This document shows, in pieces, positions 42,762 to 55,299 of a stretch of DNA of 64,000 nt; position 1 is the stretch's first letter; each line of letters opens with the position of its first letter. The stretch comes from Chondrosia reniformis (taxonomy: Eukaryota; Porifera; Demospongiae; Chondrillida; Chondrillidae), in assembly GCA_947172415.1 (NCBI GenBank), contig OX359193.1:4954501-5018500 (forward strand), given 5' to 3'. The notes beneath the pieces were generated by a model that was given only the letters and a program-made list of their open reading frames with translations, ran no database searches and was not told the origin of the DNA. A program made the position numbers and the translations under genes.

Positions 42762-43403
42762 TTAATTTCACCAATAAATTAATTATACACATACATGCAT
42801 GAATACATAGAAGTGATCCATATAAGCAGTTGGCATTCTTGTTCGTGGATCTGCCTCTATGAATAGCTTTATTATATTTTAAATGTATACAAGCACAATC
42901 CTCTAAAGGACTTTAATGCCATGCATACAATTTAAAATATAGCTAAACACATAAAGACTGGATTATATTTAGCACATACAGTGCACGTCACCATAAATGA
43001 GCAATATTTAATCATTCACTATCTTACCAATGTATATCGTTTTTCTACAGAGTTTCATACCAAAAGAAAGAGTATTCTTTGAAGCCTTCATGACTTTTTT
43101 TATTTTTGTAATATCTTGTTTTACTACTAAGTTATTAACTTGAGGGTACCTATATTAGCCAATCAGGTTGTTGTATTTAGTCACGCATGAATTTATAATA
43201 AGTTAGCAACGGGTTGTCACGCAGCATTAAAGCGTGTAACCATAAGCACAAAATGGTTGCCACTTAGTAACCAAACAATGCATAGAATATTCTAGGTTAT
43301 TTCTCCTTTATAAAGCGTTATTTTTCGACCAAACTTTAGTTCAATGTTCTATGATAATCAACAAAGCTTTCTACATTTCTGATTTTCGATTTCAAGTTAA
43401 ATC

Positions 43404-45013
43404 ATGTCAGAAATCGACCCAAATTCGGCAATTTTCGGCAGCGAACCTCAAGCAGAAAAAAGAAGAGCCACTCTCAAGCCAAAGAAGAAAACCCCTGCTT
43501 ACAGACCAGGTCGTTTGAATAGAAGGAAGAGGCATTTGAAAAGAGCTAGAGATCTAGTGTCTAACACTGTTCAGAGGCCCTCAGTTCCTTCTATAACCAG
43601 CACAGACACATCAATTGAAGGTACAGAATTGTACATAAAAATTATTAAACAAAATATATTAAAACAGCTTTTAATTTCAAAGAGCATGCAGGGTCTGAGT
43701 TGGAAACTCTGGAGGAAGTGCCTTTATGCACATTGCAACAGTCATCTTCTGCAGCAACCTCTTACAGCCTACCTACAGTGGATGGAGGGAATTTCACTAG
43801 CCCACTGGCTTATGCTGCAAGTTCATCTTCTGATGATGAGGTAAAAGTGTTCAAAAATGATGCAATAACACAATACAAGATCATTGCATGACATTTTTGT
43901 CCATTTCAGGAGAGTGACGAAGATAACAACGAAGGATCTTTCACATTTACAGATGCTCATCCATTGCTGCAAGAAGCCTTCCAATCTCTGCCACAATCGG
44001 ATAGAAAAAAAGTAAGTATACTTATTTATAATCATCTTCTTTCTTACCATTTTTGTAGTAAAGCTGAAGCCAGTCAAAGTGTAGCTATAGCCCTTGGAGT
44101 TGGAAGCAGTTCTTTGTGGAGATGGAATAATGAGTATTTTAGGAGGAAAGGTGACATCTCGGCTGACAGGAGGGGAAAGTACAAAAGGTACAAATAAAGT
44201 TCAAGCAATATATCAATGCCACAATAATAATGTACACATACCATTACACATAGGTCCTCATTACTTGACCAGGAAGACATCACCAGGAAGTCAGTAGCAT
44301 GGTTGCGAGGAAAAGTCCATGATGTAAAATATCACCTCACAAGTACCAACTACCAAGCTTGGTTTAATGAATATCTTCAGACTCTCACCTTGCCTCCTAA
44401 TTTCCCCAAAGAGATATCTTAGTCCACAGCAAACAGGTAAAATGTAAACATTTTAATGTAATTACTCTGTATAGGACGTCTTCCAGATGGTAGTCCTCAA
44501 GAGATGGTGTTTTGAGATGGCACACCAAAGGGTTTGGAAATTGTATTGAGAGAGCGTGGTGTGAACACTGATGGTCTGACTAAGGGTGAATAAGTTACAG
44601 CAGTTCAATGATTTCAAATATGAGTAAAACCGTGTGCAGATATACCTTGAAGAAAAGCAACACAGGTGTCTCTTCAGCCCCAAGGTATTTACACAACATA
44701 TAGATACCCACAGAATTGCTTTATATGCATTGTACCTTTCATATAGTTCCATCCCAAGTTAAATCTAATAGAGAGGTGCTGGGGAAAGGCCAAAAAGCAT
44801 GCAAGATCAAACTGCAATTACTCCTTTGAAGCACTGAGACAACAAATTCCTTTATCTCTCGAAAGTGTTACCCTTGATATGATCCGAAAATACTTCAGAA
44901 AATGTAGGGACTACCATCATGCATATCACGATGGTACAAGAACTGGAAAAGAAGCAGATGACAAAGTGAAGGAATATAAAAGTCCCCGTAGGGTACCAAT
45001 TACTGAATCTTAG
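43404..45013 (+). pseudogene. DDE-transposase element, remnant 1 (N-terminal and C-terminal parts)
   Basis: Opens with a basic N-terminus (MSEIDPNSAIFGSEPQ, then RLNRRKRHLKRARD). An acidic Ser-rich linker and a helix-turn-helix-like segment (SQSVAIALGVGSSSLWRWN) follow, then LDQEDITRKSVAWLRGKV and FNEYLQTLTLP. The tail has PDGSPQEMVF, ERGVNTDGL, IERCWGKAKKHARSNCNYS, IRKYFRKCRDY and SPRRVPITES, which match the end of a DDE-endonuclease family frequent in invertebrate and fungal genomes. The catalytic middle is missing and stops and frameshifts occur after 44,420, so it is not functional. Possible introns in the first part suggest it once had a spliced gene structure. Confidence 0.6.
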
Positions 45014-45113
45014 AACTACATTTTTACCAGATCCATGTTGTAAATATCCACTGTATATATCAGATTAATCAATTTTGCAAAAATATTTTTCATAAATTAA
45101 AGGGTATATACGG

Positions 45114-45714
45114 TACATGTCACAAGTTCCTTACGGAATTTTGCAGAAATCCTCGGAAATCCATTGCGGAATTCCTTGAGTGTCCGCTCGGAAAACCGAG
45201 GCACGATTGCGGAAAACCGAGGCACGATTTCGGAAATCTGAGGCACGTTTTCGGAACTTAATCAGACGAATCCGAGGAACGTACGGAACGTGCGGAACTC
45301 TGAGACGAATCCGAGGAACCCGAGGAACGTGCGGGACTTCGAATTGTCCTGATCTTGCCATAATTCTCAAGACGATATCATTATGACTTTATCCAGGGTT
45401 TAATACGTTTTCTTAGTGCGTATGGGTAGGGCTGAGTATCGGTAATCACCGCATATGTTCGTGGATAGTATACTTACGATTGACCTTTCCTGCGACCACC
45501 GTAAAGGCCCATAATCGTAAGTATACTATCCATGAACGTATGTGGTGATTACCGATACTCAGCCGAATCCTGTTCGAGCCTCCTGCAAAACGTTGCGGAA
45601 CGTTCCGCGGTTACCCTCAGTCAATCCGCAGACTCTCAAACCTTGCTGCTCGGAAAAGTACGGAATTCCGTATCGGGTAATCTGCGGAATTCCGTAAGGA
45701 ACTTGTGACATGTA
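45114..45714. mobile_element. Non-autonomous inverted-repeat transposon with internal repeats
   Basis: 601 bp. The terminal 33 bp match their complement at 31 of 33 positions, starting TACATGTCACAAGTTCC. The outermost TA may be the target duplication. The left interior carries tandem variants of GGAAAACCGAGGCACGATT and GAATCCGAGGAACGT and is far GC-richer than its surroundings. The centre contains another palindrome (45,431-45,563). The 68-codon frame over it is repeat-generated and not a gene. Confidence 0.8.
45431..45563. mobile_element. Second inverted-repeat element nested inside the first
   Basis: Arms of about 51 bp (45,431-45,481 and 45,513-45,563) are complementary with about three mismatches, beginning GCTGAGTATCGGTAATCACC, around a spacer of about 31 bp. 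This would extrude as a cruciform. Confidence 0.8.
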
Positions 45715-46829
45715 CTGATACGCATATTGAAAATTGGCATTTTAGATAATATTCATGGATTGATCAAGTAAGTTGCACTATAACCTGTCTACAAAATGAC
45801 TTAATTGTATTAATGTACAAAGTGAGACTTAATCTTATGGTAATAATAGCAATAAAAGTCATTAATAAAGCAATGAGGATAAAAATATATAATTACATTT
45901 TGATTGTATTACATATTTATTTAACCATTTGTAGCAATAAAGCATATGCTTACTAGCAATTTGAATCAATTTGCTTACAAACCATCCTTTCCTCAAATCC
46001 TAGTAGAAAAAAGGACTATTCTTAGTAAAAGACACACCCATGCATATATACAGATTGTACAATGGATAATGCGCATAATCTGTCACAAAATGTTATCCTA
46101 TTAGCACTCAGGAAAGGAATTTTGAAAAAAGCTCTCTATTGCAGTTGTAAGGCACATGTAAGCATTTGAAATAATCAACAATTAATGGCAAAGCAAAAGG
46201 AATCTAGGTTGTAAATTGAAGGCTGTCAGGGTACTAAATGGGCAGGCTAAACTAATATTTCTGTAAATAAGAACGTTTAACTCAAGAAACAAGTAAAAAC
46301 TGTAAAAAAGGCTTCTATTGCAATAAATACTACTTATCAATCTACAAATTAACAACAAATCCTATGTAAAAAGTGTCTCCTTCATAAAGTTAAATCAGCC
46401 ATTTTTGAAAATAGAAACTAAGTCGAACCTCAATAACTCATGTGAAGAATGAGCTGGAAGCTTCTAGATTTCATCAGTTATTACTTATAATACATCTAAT
46501 AATTGTATAACGTTTCATTAAGATAACACTTACCCAACCTTAGAAACGGCTACTTCTTCTCAAAAAGAAGGAATCCCTTAAATACTCGATTACGCAACTA
46601 CCGTTGTCCGTAGCAACAGATGTCGCAATAATTATATATAACTTTACATTCCCAAACTATTAATATTTTAGTTTCTGAGTGTTGTGAAGGCTATCTTACT
46701 TCATTAATCGCTTTTTTCGGCATTAATCAAGCACCTCTTAGCCCAAAGAAATTGCTCATTTATGGTGACATGCACTATATAAACATGATTATGATACATA
46801 TGCTATAATTTATAAGACAGTGACGAAGA
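45715..46829. other. Non-coding, AT-rich stretch
   Basis: I see no gene, repeat or element boundary here. Confidence 0.5.
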
Positions 46830-48838
46830 ACAAGGAACTGACAGTACTGCTGAAGACTGTAATGTTGTATGACTATGTGAAGTCATATCTATTAAGTCAC
46901 TAGTCAGTTACAGATAATCACTTAAGTGTACTTTATATATGTGTGTATTTATTGTAAGAGTCAGTTGATTGAATGAGTTACTGCTGTGCACAAGTGATTT
47001 CTACGCTGCATGTTTGCCACGGCATTATAGTGAACTCACGATATTACAAAGACAATGCTACTGAAAATAATTTCTCTGTGGATGTTTGGACAGTTTGTAC
47101 TGAGGACTGGATCAAAAAGATGCCTACTTTGGAACGAAAGATGCTTGGAATTTTCTTGTATCGTCATGAACATAAAAACACCAGACAGAAAGGACCACAG
47201 CAGCAGAAACAACAGGTCAAGTCCTAGGATACTAATGGGTTGGTGATCTCAGCAAAAACAAAGGTGAATTTTCAAGGAGTACACGAGGGAAGTATGGACA
47301 TAACACACTACTTGATCAGGAGGATATTACAAGAAAGTCAGTCAAATGGCTCAGGGAAAAGGTGCACAACAGGAAATTCAATATTACAGCAAAAAAAATC
47401 CAAATCTGGTTTAATGATTATTTAACGACACTACAGCTACCCAGTTCTTTTCAAAATATAATTTCAGAAATGACAGCATTAAGATACATGAAGAGGTTAG
47501 GATTCACAAATAGGCAATACAAGCAGGGCTACGCTGATGGGCATGACCGTGATGATGTATTACAATACAGGATGCTAAATTTAAATAAAATTAGGGTTTT
47601 GGAAGCTTCCCACTTGCCTCCGCCCACATGTCAAGCTGCTATACCTTCCTGGAATAACTGGGATACTTCCAAGTCCAAGCATGTAGTCTTCATATATCAC
47701 GATGAGTCCACATTTAATGCAAATGATGCCCATTCCAGAGTATGGGGGGATCCCAGTGGCAGTGGAGCAGTTCGTCCTAAAAGAAAAGGGCAAGGAATTA
47801 TGGTGAGCGATTTTATTGAGGAGTTTTCAGGCTATCTCCGATTAACAGATGGAGAACATTCAGCAGCTAGACGACTATATGCCTTCTATCCTAAAGAGGC
47901 TAGGGAAATCATTGAACATCAACGGGATGGATACTGGGACAATGACAAATTCATGGCCAACATTAGGTAAGCCGTTAGGGTAGCAGAATTCAAATATCCG
48001 AGGGACAAGCACAATCTGGTGTGGATTTTTGATCACAGTAGTGGTCACCAAGCCTATGATAAGAATGCATTAGTAGCTGCCAGGATGAATGTAAAACCAG
48101 GAGGGAGTCAGCCAAAAATGTGTGATGGTAGCCTTAAGTGGCGATGCTTTATATGTGTCCAGGTATAGCCCTGTGCCCCTTAGCCAATTTCATTCTATTT
48201 AGCATTGTTGTATACAAAGCTTTGGGCAGTTTAAAAATAAAAATGTTGCCATTTTCATGCTCATTTATATTTTGTAAGTGTACTTTACTTTTACCTTTTC
48301 CCTCCAAAAACTAAATCACCTTTTCTTATCTTTAATAATAATATTGAATCATGTTTTAGGCATGCTGCTGTCTCATCCAGCTTGTATAACAGATATAATA
48401 GGCAATAATTTTAAGTTGGATTGCTGTATATCAAAGCAGCTGACAAAATTTTAAAGTCAACTTGATGCTGAGTTGGATATTCAATTCATGAACTTTGTGG
48501 AAGCTGTATACTTCCCTGAGAGACATGGTAACTTGATTCGGCAACTTTTGTAAATAATGCAACATCTATCACTGTAATTCATATAATTACTAAGTTGACT
48601 TTATAATTTATACTAACTGCCTTTGTATAGATGTAGTTTTTGATGTGACCCCAGAATTACCATTAAATGGTGTAGTGGTAGAGCACTCAGCTGCTGTCAT
48701 TGGTATCATAAGGAGAGCCTTGAAATATTTAACCTGCCCACAGTCAAACAGCTTTTGCTCTGATCTGAAATTTATTCAGAAATTTCTGGAAAGTGATGGA
48801 TCTGGAGAGGAATGTGAATTGCTAATACCATTGAAATA
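46830..48838 (+). pseudogene. DDE-transposase element, remnant 2 (catalytic core)
   Basis: Same family as 43,404-45,013. LLDQEDITRKSVKWLREKV and WFNDYLTTLQLP align with remnant 1. Here the core survives in one frame at 47,362-47,970: KHVVFIYHDESTFNANDAHS, GQGIMVSDFIEEFSGYL and GYWDNDKFM. A TAA replaces one codon at 47,968-47,973; the same frame continues with VWIFDHSSGHQAYDKNALVA. HDES and FDHSSGHQ are plausible catalytic Asp positions. The region after 48,165 is rearranged; a 64-codon frame at 48,645 is unassigned. Confidence 0.65.
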
Positions 48839-49139
48839 GAAGTTGTCTCAGATATCCAGGTACTAACAAGTCAATCAATGAATAGGATTCCTCTTTTGCC
48901 AACTGTTGAAGAGCCGATAGGATTAACCATTTATTTTGCCATTGTGATTAATAGTTGATATTTGCTTATGACATAATCATTTTACATATTTGTATATATT
49001 AATATTACGCCATAATCGTAGTCATTGTGAATAAATGCTGAAGAAGGTATATAAGCAAGCTTTCGAGTTGATCAAACTTCCAAGATTTTGATATTTTTAA
49101 TTTGATTCATATAACTAATTATAATTCACACGTCAAATT

Positions 49140-50006
49140 AAGGCGGCGGTTTGAATACTGAAAATGACGTTTATGGAAATTGGAGAAGTTATTTCTGGTC
49201 CTATTGAGGACTTAATCCACTGGATGCAGGCCAGGCACTTGCTTGCAAGTAGCAGGGACTGGCCTAGCTGTAATGTTGCCATGGTGCTAAGCATCAGAAA
49301 TGACATCTCTGATGGGTACAGGTACATTAAATATTTAGTGAAATATTTAGTGAAAGATCAAATGAATTAATTAAAATTCAAGTTATAAAATCTCTATGTT
49401 TATACAAATATAAATATTAAAAATAATTAAATATACATACAAATTTAGATGCAGATGTCCATCTTGTAATAAGAGCATGACAGCTTCTTTGCAAAGTCAA
49501 AGTAACTACTGAAGAAGTGGATATTTTTGATGCACCACTGGGCTCGTCAGCACATGTTAACGGTAGGAGCAGAGTCACTGGAAGTCACTGAAAGTACTGC
49601 ATGTGCTGTTTATCAGTGGCTTCGAGAAGTATGTTGCACAAAACTGTGCTCCACCCGTATTCTATTGGGTGGTCTAGGCAAGGTGGTGCAGATTGATGAA
49701 AGTCTTTTCAATCATAAGCCTAAAGTGGCATAAAATTTCATAACAATGTGATTACATAACATATATCATCAACTTCTATAGTATCACAGAGGTAGAGCAG
49801 CGGCACACAAAAGGTGAGTGTTTGGCATGTGCGACACATCATTAGAGCCAGCCCTTGGCTATATGGAGCTGGTTCCAGACAGGACTGCTGCAACCCTGCT
49901 ACTGATAATAAAGGCCCATGTGAGACCGGGCACTAAAGTAGTGTCAGATGAATGGTGGGCATATAACCGAGTAGCACAGCTACCTACACAGGCGCCATAT
50001 GACTGA
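49140..50006 (+). pseudogene. IS1595/ISXO2-like (Merlin-type) transposase remnant
   Basis: Fragments in order: RDWPSCNVAMVL; then a zinc-ribbon-like CRCPSCNKSM (about 49,450) in another frame; GKVVQIDESLFNHK (about 49,680); YHRGRAAHKR (about 49,785); VFGMCDTS; VPDRTAATLLLIIKAHVRPG; VVSDEWWAYN. IDES and SDEWWAYN carry two catalytic acidic positions typical of the ISXO2-like DDE domain. A TGA replaces the expected Trp before VFGM and frames shift, so it is decayed. The segment between 49,735 and 49,785 looks like a short intron. Confidence 0.65.
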
Positions 50007-50559
50007 TCTGCGTGTTTTTCATGTTTTTTTTCATAAACACTTTTAGAAACAAGTTTCGTTCTAACAGAATCGATTTGCTACCTTAAACTGGTATACATTG
50101 AAGCGCTTATTTAAATCTCGGCAAAGTCTAAAATTTGAGCGAAATTGAACAACCAATATCGAAGATATAAAGTGTTAAAAAGGGCTGATTTTAAACTCTC
50201 AGACACCATGCGTTTAGTCTAGGAAAAAGCCAGAACTACGTTCTATACTTCATTTAAAAGGTTGCAATGTATTCTAACAAAATTAAGAAGTCCGTTTTGA
50301 TTCGTCCATCCGTTAAGAAGAAAACTGTGAAAATACACTTTTAATAGATTAGTAAATGCTATTTAATCTTTCATATCTTGGGAAATAAAGCTCAGGCGCC
50401 AACAGACTTCTTAATTCTTACTAAATGAGACTCACTGAATCCATTGAAGCTGACTACATGACTATGAGGATCTTCTAACTTAAGCGCATAGGCAATTTTC
50501 CTTCACTTCTGCAATAGTTGCCATTTCTCAACATTTAAATCATATTCATTAGCAAATAG
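50007..50559. other. Non-coding stretch between transposon remnants
   Basis: No gene or repeat recognised. Confidence 0.5.
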
Positions 50560-51161
50560 GTATATTCATGGGATGATTTACACATTTGAAACGCGAATGG
50601 GGGATACAGTGCAGTATCCCACAGCTGAGGTAGACCTTCAGACGGGATTGTGGAGGAAGCGAGTGTGGGTTGCAGTGGCCCCACACCTCTCTGTGGATGT
50701 TCTGCTAGAAACAGACATCTTTTGTCTGGACTAGCATAGCTTGGCTGTTGTAACCAGGAGTCAGAGTAGGAGAGCCTCTATAACGGGAGCTGAGGGGGGT
50801 AGCCAAGCTAATAAAGGTATCAGGAGATCTAACAAAGGTATCAGGAGATACCAATGAGCCAAGGGAGGAGGTGATGATCCTGCAGGAGCAGCTAGAGGGG
50901 GAGTATGTTTGACCCACCCTGGAGGAGACCATTGATGCCGGACTAGTGAGCACCAGCTTGGGAGCAGTAGGGGACCCACTGCAGATGTCAGCTGAGGAGA
51001 TGAGGGAGCAGCAGCAGAAGGACCAATCACTAGACCACGCAAAGCAGATAGCCAAGAGAGAGCAGGAACCAGATGGCAGGATTAGTTTCCACTATGTTGA
51101 TGGGTTGCTGTACCATAGGTGGAGACCCAAGGGGTGTGAGGTGGGAGATGTGAGGACTTGA
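50560..51161 (+). mobile_element. Ty3/gypsy-like LTR retrotransposon remnant
   Basis: The frame around 50,600-50,735 reads VAVAPHLSVDVLLETDI, resembling the C-terminal end of a retropepsin domain. At 50,946-51,161 REQQQKDQSLDHAKQIAKRE, then FHYVDGLLYHRWRPKG resembles the region before the integrase zinc finger. Reverse transcriptase and RNase H are absent between them, so an internal deletion has occurred. No LTRs identified. Confidence 0.55.
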
Positions 51162-51945
51162 TATCAGCTTGTGAGACCAGAGAAGGGTAGACCCCTTGCC
51201 ATGACGTACCATTACTTGGTCACTTGCAATTGGGAGTCACCAAGACTAAGGAACGTATCCTGCAGAGATACTACACTGTAAAAACTGGGGTGTCAGAGTG
51301 ACGAAGAAGAACGTTTTCTTTTGTACTATTTTAACCTGTTCTCTCCAAGTTTTTCTATTGTTAAGGATTGGATAAAGGCAAGTATTCTTAAATTTACACA
51401 TTCTGAACGAAGTAAGTCCTTTGAATGTCATGCAGTAAAAGCCTTCATCTGTAGGACTTACCCCACTCCACCCTATACATTGCTGTAGGTAGCTTTTACG
51501 CTATACAAAGACCTTTGTTAACTTTAGAACGTTATGTTCCTTTGCAGTACCCTTCCTTTCAATAAAAAAATGTTCATTGCGACTTCCCTGCGGTGCAGCG
51601 TGGGTGCTGAATGTACATACCTATATATACCTCTAACTACGTACTTTACCAAAAGTATTAACAACTTACGAAGGAGGAACTTTGTTCTCACAGCAGTTTC
51701 AAAATGATTTTAGTGACTGGTGTTCACCCTACAGAGGTAAATAAACGTTTAGTCATCCTCTTCGAGGCGGCTATTTTTTCAATTATTTCCCTGCGTTTTT
51801 CTGTAATCACCTCTGTATTTTTCTGTATTACTTAGTTTATTAACTTTCTTTAAACTAACTCCATTTATATAAAACGCTGGTCGCTGTAACTTAACTAACA
51901 TTTTTCTATTGACATAATAACTGCACATATGAATTTATATAAGAA
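51162..51945. other. Unassigned stretch
   Basis: No gene recognised. It may still be part of the flanking elements. Confidence 0.4.
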
Positions 51946-53232
51946 TTAAACAAAAAAGGTAAAGCCGAACCTGAGCCTAGAGTGGCCACTAAAGTGGCCA
52001 AAACACCTCAAAGGGTTAAGATGAAGCATTAGGTGTAAATTAGGAACGAGCCTTTCCTCTTTATAAAACTTTAAAGAGCATTCAAGAAACATAGGAAGCA
52101 AAACATGAGCTTGTGCTACTTCTTCTTCTGAGATGGTTTTGGTACGTAACATGCAGCAAGCCAATACAAAGTATACCCAGCAGTTATAATTGTTTTCAGA
52201 AACTTTAAATTTCATAGCGGGTAAAGAAAAAATGGTAGTCCAACTTCTCCATTGATCAGCAAGTGGGGATTATAAGTAATTAACCATTTAAATGCGTGCT
52301 ACTCGCAGGCCACTCGAGTACTTGTATGAGTAAAATAATACTCATAATCATTAACACCATGGGCACAATGATTATACTATACAGCGTATACATTTTGTTG
52401 GAAATTTAAGATCGCAAATGTCAGAATGCTGAGAAAAGCAAAGGAAATCTCTGTACAGTGGCTGGAATTTAAAGGTCGCGGCAAGATACATTGAATTAAC
52501 GTCAAACATATCATTGGCGACTTATTCGAGTTCGATATTGGAATGGAAATCGTCGTAAGACTAAATACCTGACACTATCGTGCAACGGTGGACGATTTAA
52601 TGGATTGTATGAAGTCCAACACAGTCAAAGTAAGGTGGTTCGTTCACAACAGAATACTTAATGCCGTACTTCTTCTCTATTCCTTTTTCTCCTTTTTGGT
52701 TTTGCATTGTTAATGTAAATAAGCTATCTCTTTATGTTGACTATAATCTCTGACCGGCCAGGTGCTAGGATATTTTTGAAAATATTCATTAGAGAACATG
52801 GCATCACTTTCATCCTCATTTGATTCATCTGACATTTTCTAAGTCATTTCCTTAACTCATATGTTCCTGGCTACGAGCATTTCTCATTGAAATGAGGCAC
52901 TTAGAACAGCCCTTGATGGAATTATGTGAGGTGAATCCTAAAGCTATTTTTGTTGCTGGTGTATCATAAGTGACCAAAACAACTGCTGCCCCAATTCTTA
53001 CTTCTGTGCAAACACCAGTGCAAGATAGATATACTCCTTGCCATAGTTGCTTATGCTTTTCTACAAGTATTTTTAAGTAGCTGTTCATTACTCCTTGAGG
53101 CTCATTTGGTCCAGGTATAACAGAATATGCAATAACATTTTCCGGTTTGAAGCTAAGATGTCTAGGCAAATTGAAGGTTGCCAAGTTAGAATAGTGAAGG
53201 ATGAAAATTACAACATCATTGGAAAGGACCAC
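51946..53232 (-). pseudogene. EnSpm/CACTA (tnp2-like) transposase remnant
   Basis: At 52,852-53,232 the minus strand reads LPRHLSFKPENVIAYSVIPG, PNEPQGVMNSYLKILVE, then AAVVLVTYDTPATKIALGF and KGCSKCLISM, the pattern of the transposase family tnp2 core (PGPxEP, CDxPAxxKxxGF, GCSKC). At 51,946-52,215 YFVLACCMLRTKTISEEE and PNLHLMLHLN match its C-terminal domain. The 630 bp between them lack an open frame. Orientation and order agree with one element; it is non-functional. Confidence 0.65.
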
Positions 53233-53402
53233 ATACTATAGTTGGGCATCATGGCAAGGGTCTTTTCAGTTTTCAAAATGGGGAGGAAAAGGTTATGTGC
53301 AAGGGTCACATTTGAAGCCCTACAAACAGCCATTAGCTAGAGATACAGTAGTAAAATAGCAAATTTAAAAGCATAACATTATACATAGTTGACTCCGAAG
53401 AG

Positions 53403-53696
53403 ATGGAAGAAATTATCAATGATTGTACTAAAGAACAATCATCTTGGTGTCCTGATAATGGTCAAAGCAAATTGATTATTCTCTATTCCCACTTCCTTTT
53501 AGCTATACAATCAGTAGCAAAATTGTCAAATCCTACTCTGTCCGTCTTTCTGTTGTTCATTCTTAAGTTTTTTGAGGCTATGCTTAAACTGTTTCCAAAT
53601 GGGCCCATGTCCAAGTTTGTAAGCAAATTGCCAAGAACTGCATGTTTATCCATGTATACCATGGATATCAGTGAAACTATTAGAGACTAGGAAGAC
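53403..53696 (+). other. Unassigned 95-codon frame preceding the repeat array
   Basis: Frame MEEIINDCTKEQSSWCPDN... with a hydrophobic middle. No family recognised. It ends where the 'SELPWTEMKD' repeat family begins and may be its leader or a transposon fragment. Confidence 0.25.
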
Positions 53697-54245
53697 CAGG
53701 GAGAGCATTTGAGACCATTGGAGACCAGGGAGACCAATACCATTGAAAACCATTGAGACTGAATAATTTCACTTCAGACACAGCAGCCATTTTTTGTTAA
53801 AAATGGTGTCTCAAAATTCCTACTTGTATTTTAGTGTAATTCTCCTGGCGGCATCTACTTTTAAGCCACTCATAGCTATGAGTAATTAAGCTTGTAAAGT
53901 CTTTGCAAGTTTAATTTAAACTATATAGTTTTACTTTGTTAGTATCAATGTTTTTGAATTTAGTCTACATAATCCCTCCAAAATGTTCTTATCTACACAA
54001 CAATAAACCCAAGGCACTTTCAACCACAGCTAGTTCTTATTCTGAGCTACCTTGGACCGAGATGAAAGACATTACATTGGCTTGGCTTAGAACTAGGAGA
54101 CCATTGGATTCAATTGCAGACCAGGTATACCAGGGAAACTATTAGAGACTAGGGAGACCAGGGAGAGCATTTGAGATCATTGGAGACCAGGAAGACCAAT
54201 ACAATTGAAGACCATGGAGACTGAAGAATTTCACTTCAGCAGTAT
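53690..54245 (+). repeat. 'SELPWTEMKD' repeat family: partial unit and unit a
   Basis: 53,690-53,935 is the 3' part of a unit and 53,936-54,245 a nearly complete one. Landmarks in order: TTAGTATCAATG, IIPPKC, NNKPKALSTT, SYSELPWTEMKD, a run of GAGACCA-type words, then AAAATGGTGTCTCAAAATTC and TTTGCAAGTTTAA. Further units are at 57,402-57,735, 57,740-58,268, 58,269-58,720 and a fragment at 59,655-59,745. Confidence 0.7.
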
Positions 54246-55299
54246 CTAATTTTTCACTGCGTATACTTGTAAAATTTTACTTCATACCAGCATTTTAGAG
54301 CTTTTTACAGTAAGATTTAAACAAACCTGTGCACATCTCTGTAATAGGACACGCTATCATTAGTATATGCAGTGACAATGTAGTCTTGCCTTTCATCAAC
54401 ACACCATTAAATTTTGGGAGTGCCAAGCCTCTATTTACATGGCTGCCTTTGCAGGAGAATTCAGCCGTCTTAAAAGCAGGAGGTTTAGTCAAGAATACAA
54501 TTGACCTATAGTTTTATCCCTTAAGTCATCCTTATGTCAGAACATTCCTGTATACTTTTGTGTGTACAAGTATATATAGGAATTCATTTACCACAACTGT
54601 AATGGAGTGTTGTGTTAATAGGACATAGGATGATGCAAGTGCTGAGCTAAGCCAAACTTAACATGTGCTTTATTATACGAAATTTGCATTGTATTCTGGT
54701 TCACTGGTTCATTACCTGTCGTACATTGGTCAATGTGGTTCTTTTTGGGAAGACTAAGGAGTGGTGAATTTGGGCCATGATGTAGTTAGTTGGGCAAGCT
54801 AGGGCATGCAGGCCCTTCACACTTGGAGGTTTTCCACTTACTATGGTCACCTGAATATGAATACAATTGACCTTTTCCAGAGTAGGCATTCACCTATGTT
54901 GAAAGGGAATGCTGAAGTTCTCCAAAAAACTGTCGTAAAAAACGTAAAACTGTCCAGGTTCAATATAGCTAAATTGCTACTCCATATATATGTGCAAACT
55001 CAGCCACTGAGCAAGAAATGAACAGCACAAACAACTCAAAATTCAATTCATAGGTTTACACTATTAACATTCCAACTAGTCTGTTCGACACTCATGCCAC
55101 TCCTTGTTGCCCATACAGAATTAGGTTGTCTCTCTTTGCCAAGTAAGGTCTGTGACAGCTGGAATAGAGAATACTCTGTTTTTACACTTTAATTCATACT
55201 TAACAATGCATTGTATGTTTGTATAGCACTGGTTCATTATCTGTCATGTATATTGGTCAATATGGTCGTTTTGGGAAGACTAATACTATGCAGTGTTAA
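54246..55299. other. Unassigned transposon-like DNA with a duplicated segment
   Basis: About 54,687-54,760 recurs with changes at 55,207-55,283 (TGGTTCATTA...TTGGGAAGACTAA). The minus-strand frame at 54,701-54,889 (NCIHIQVTIVSGKPPSVKGL) may be a transposase C-terminal fragment but I cannot place it. Ends with the TTAA (55,296-55,299) that flanks the next element. Confidence 0.4.

Larger units (their letters stand above)
41430..43403. other. Intergenic region upstream of the RSRC2-like gene
   Basis: Expected to hold the RSRC2-like promoter just above 41,430. It contains a 44-codon frame at 41,705, a degenerate repeat cluster at 42,060-42,245 and a 98-codon frame at 42,465. Nothing else is recognised. 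Confidence 0.45.

Noticed and set aside
45180..45386. Arg/Thr-repeat protein on the + strand
   Set aside because: The frame is produced by tandem repeats inside a non-autonomous transposon.
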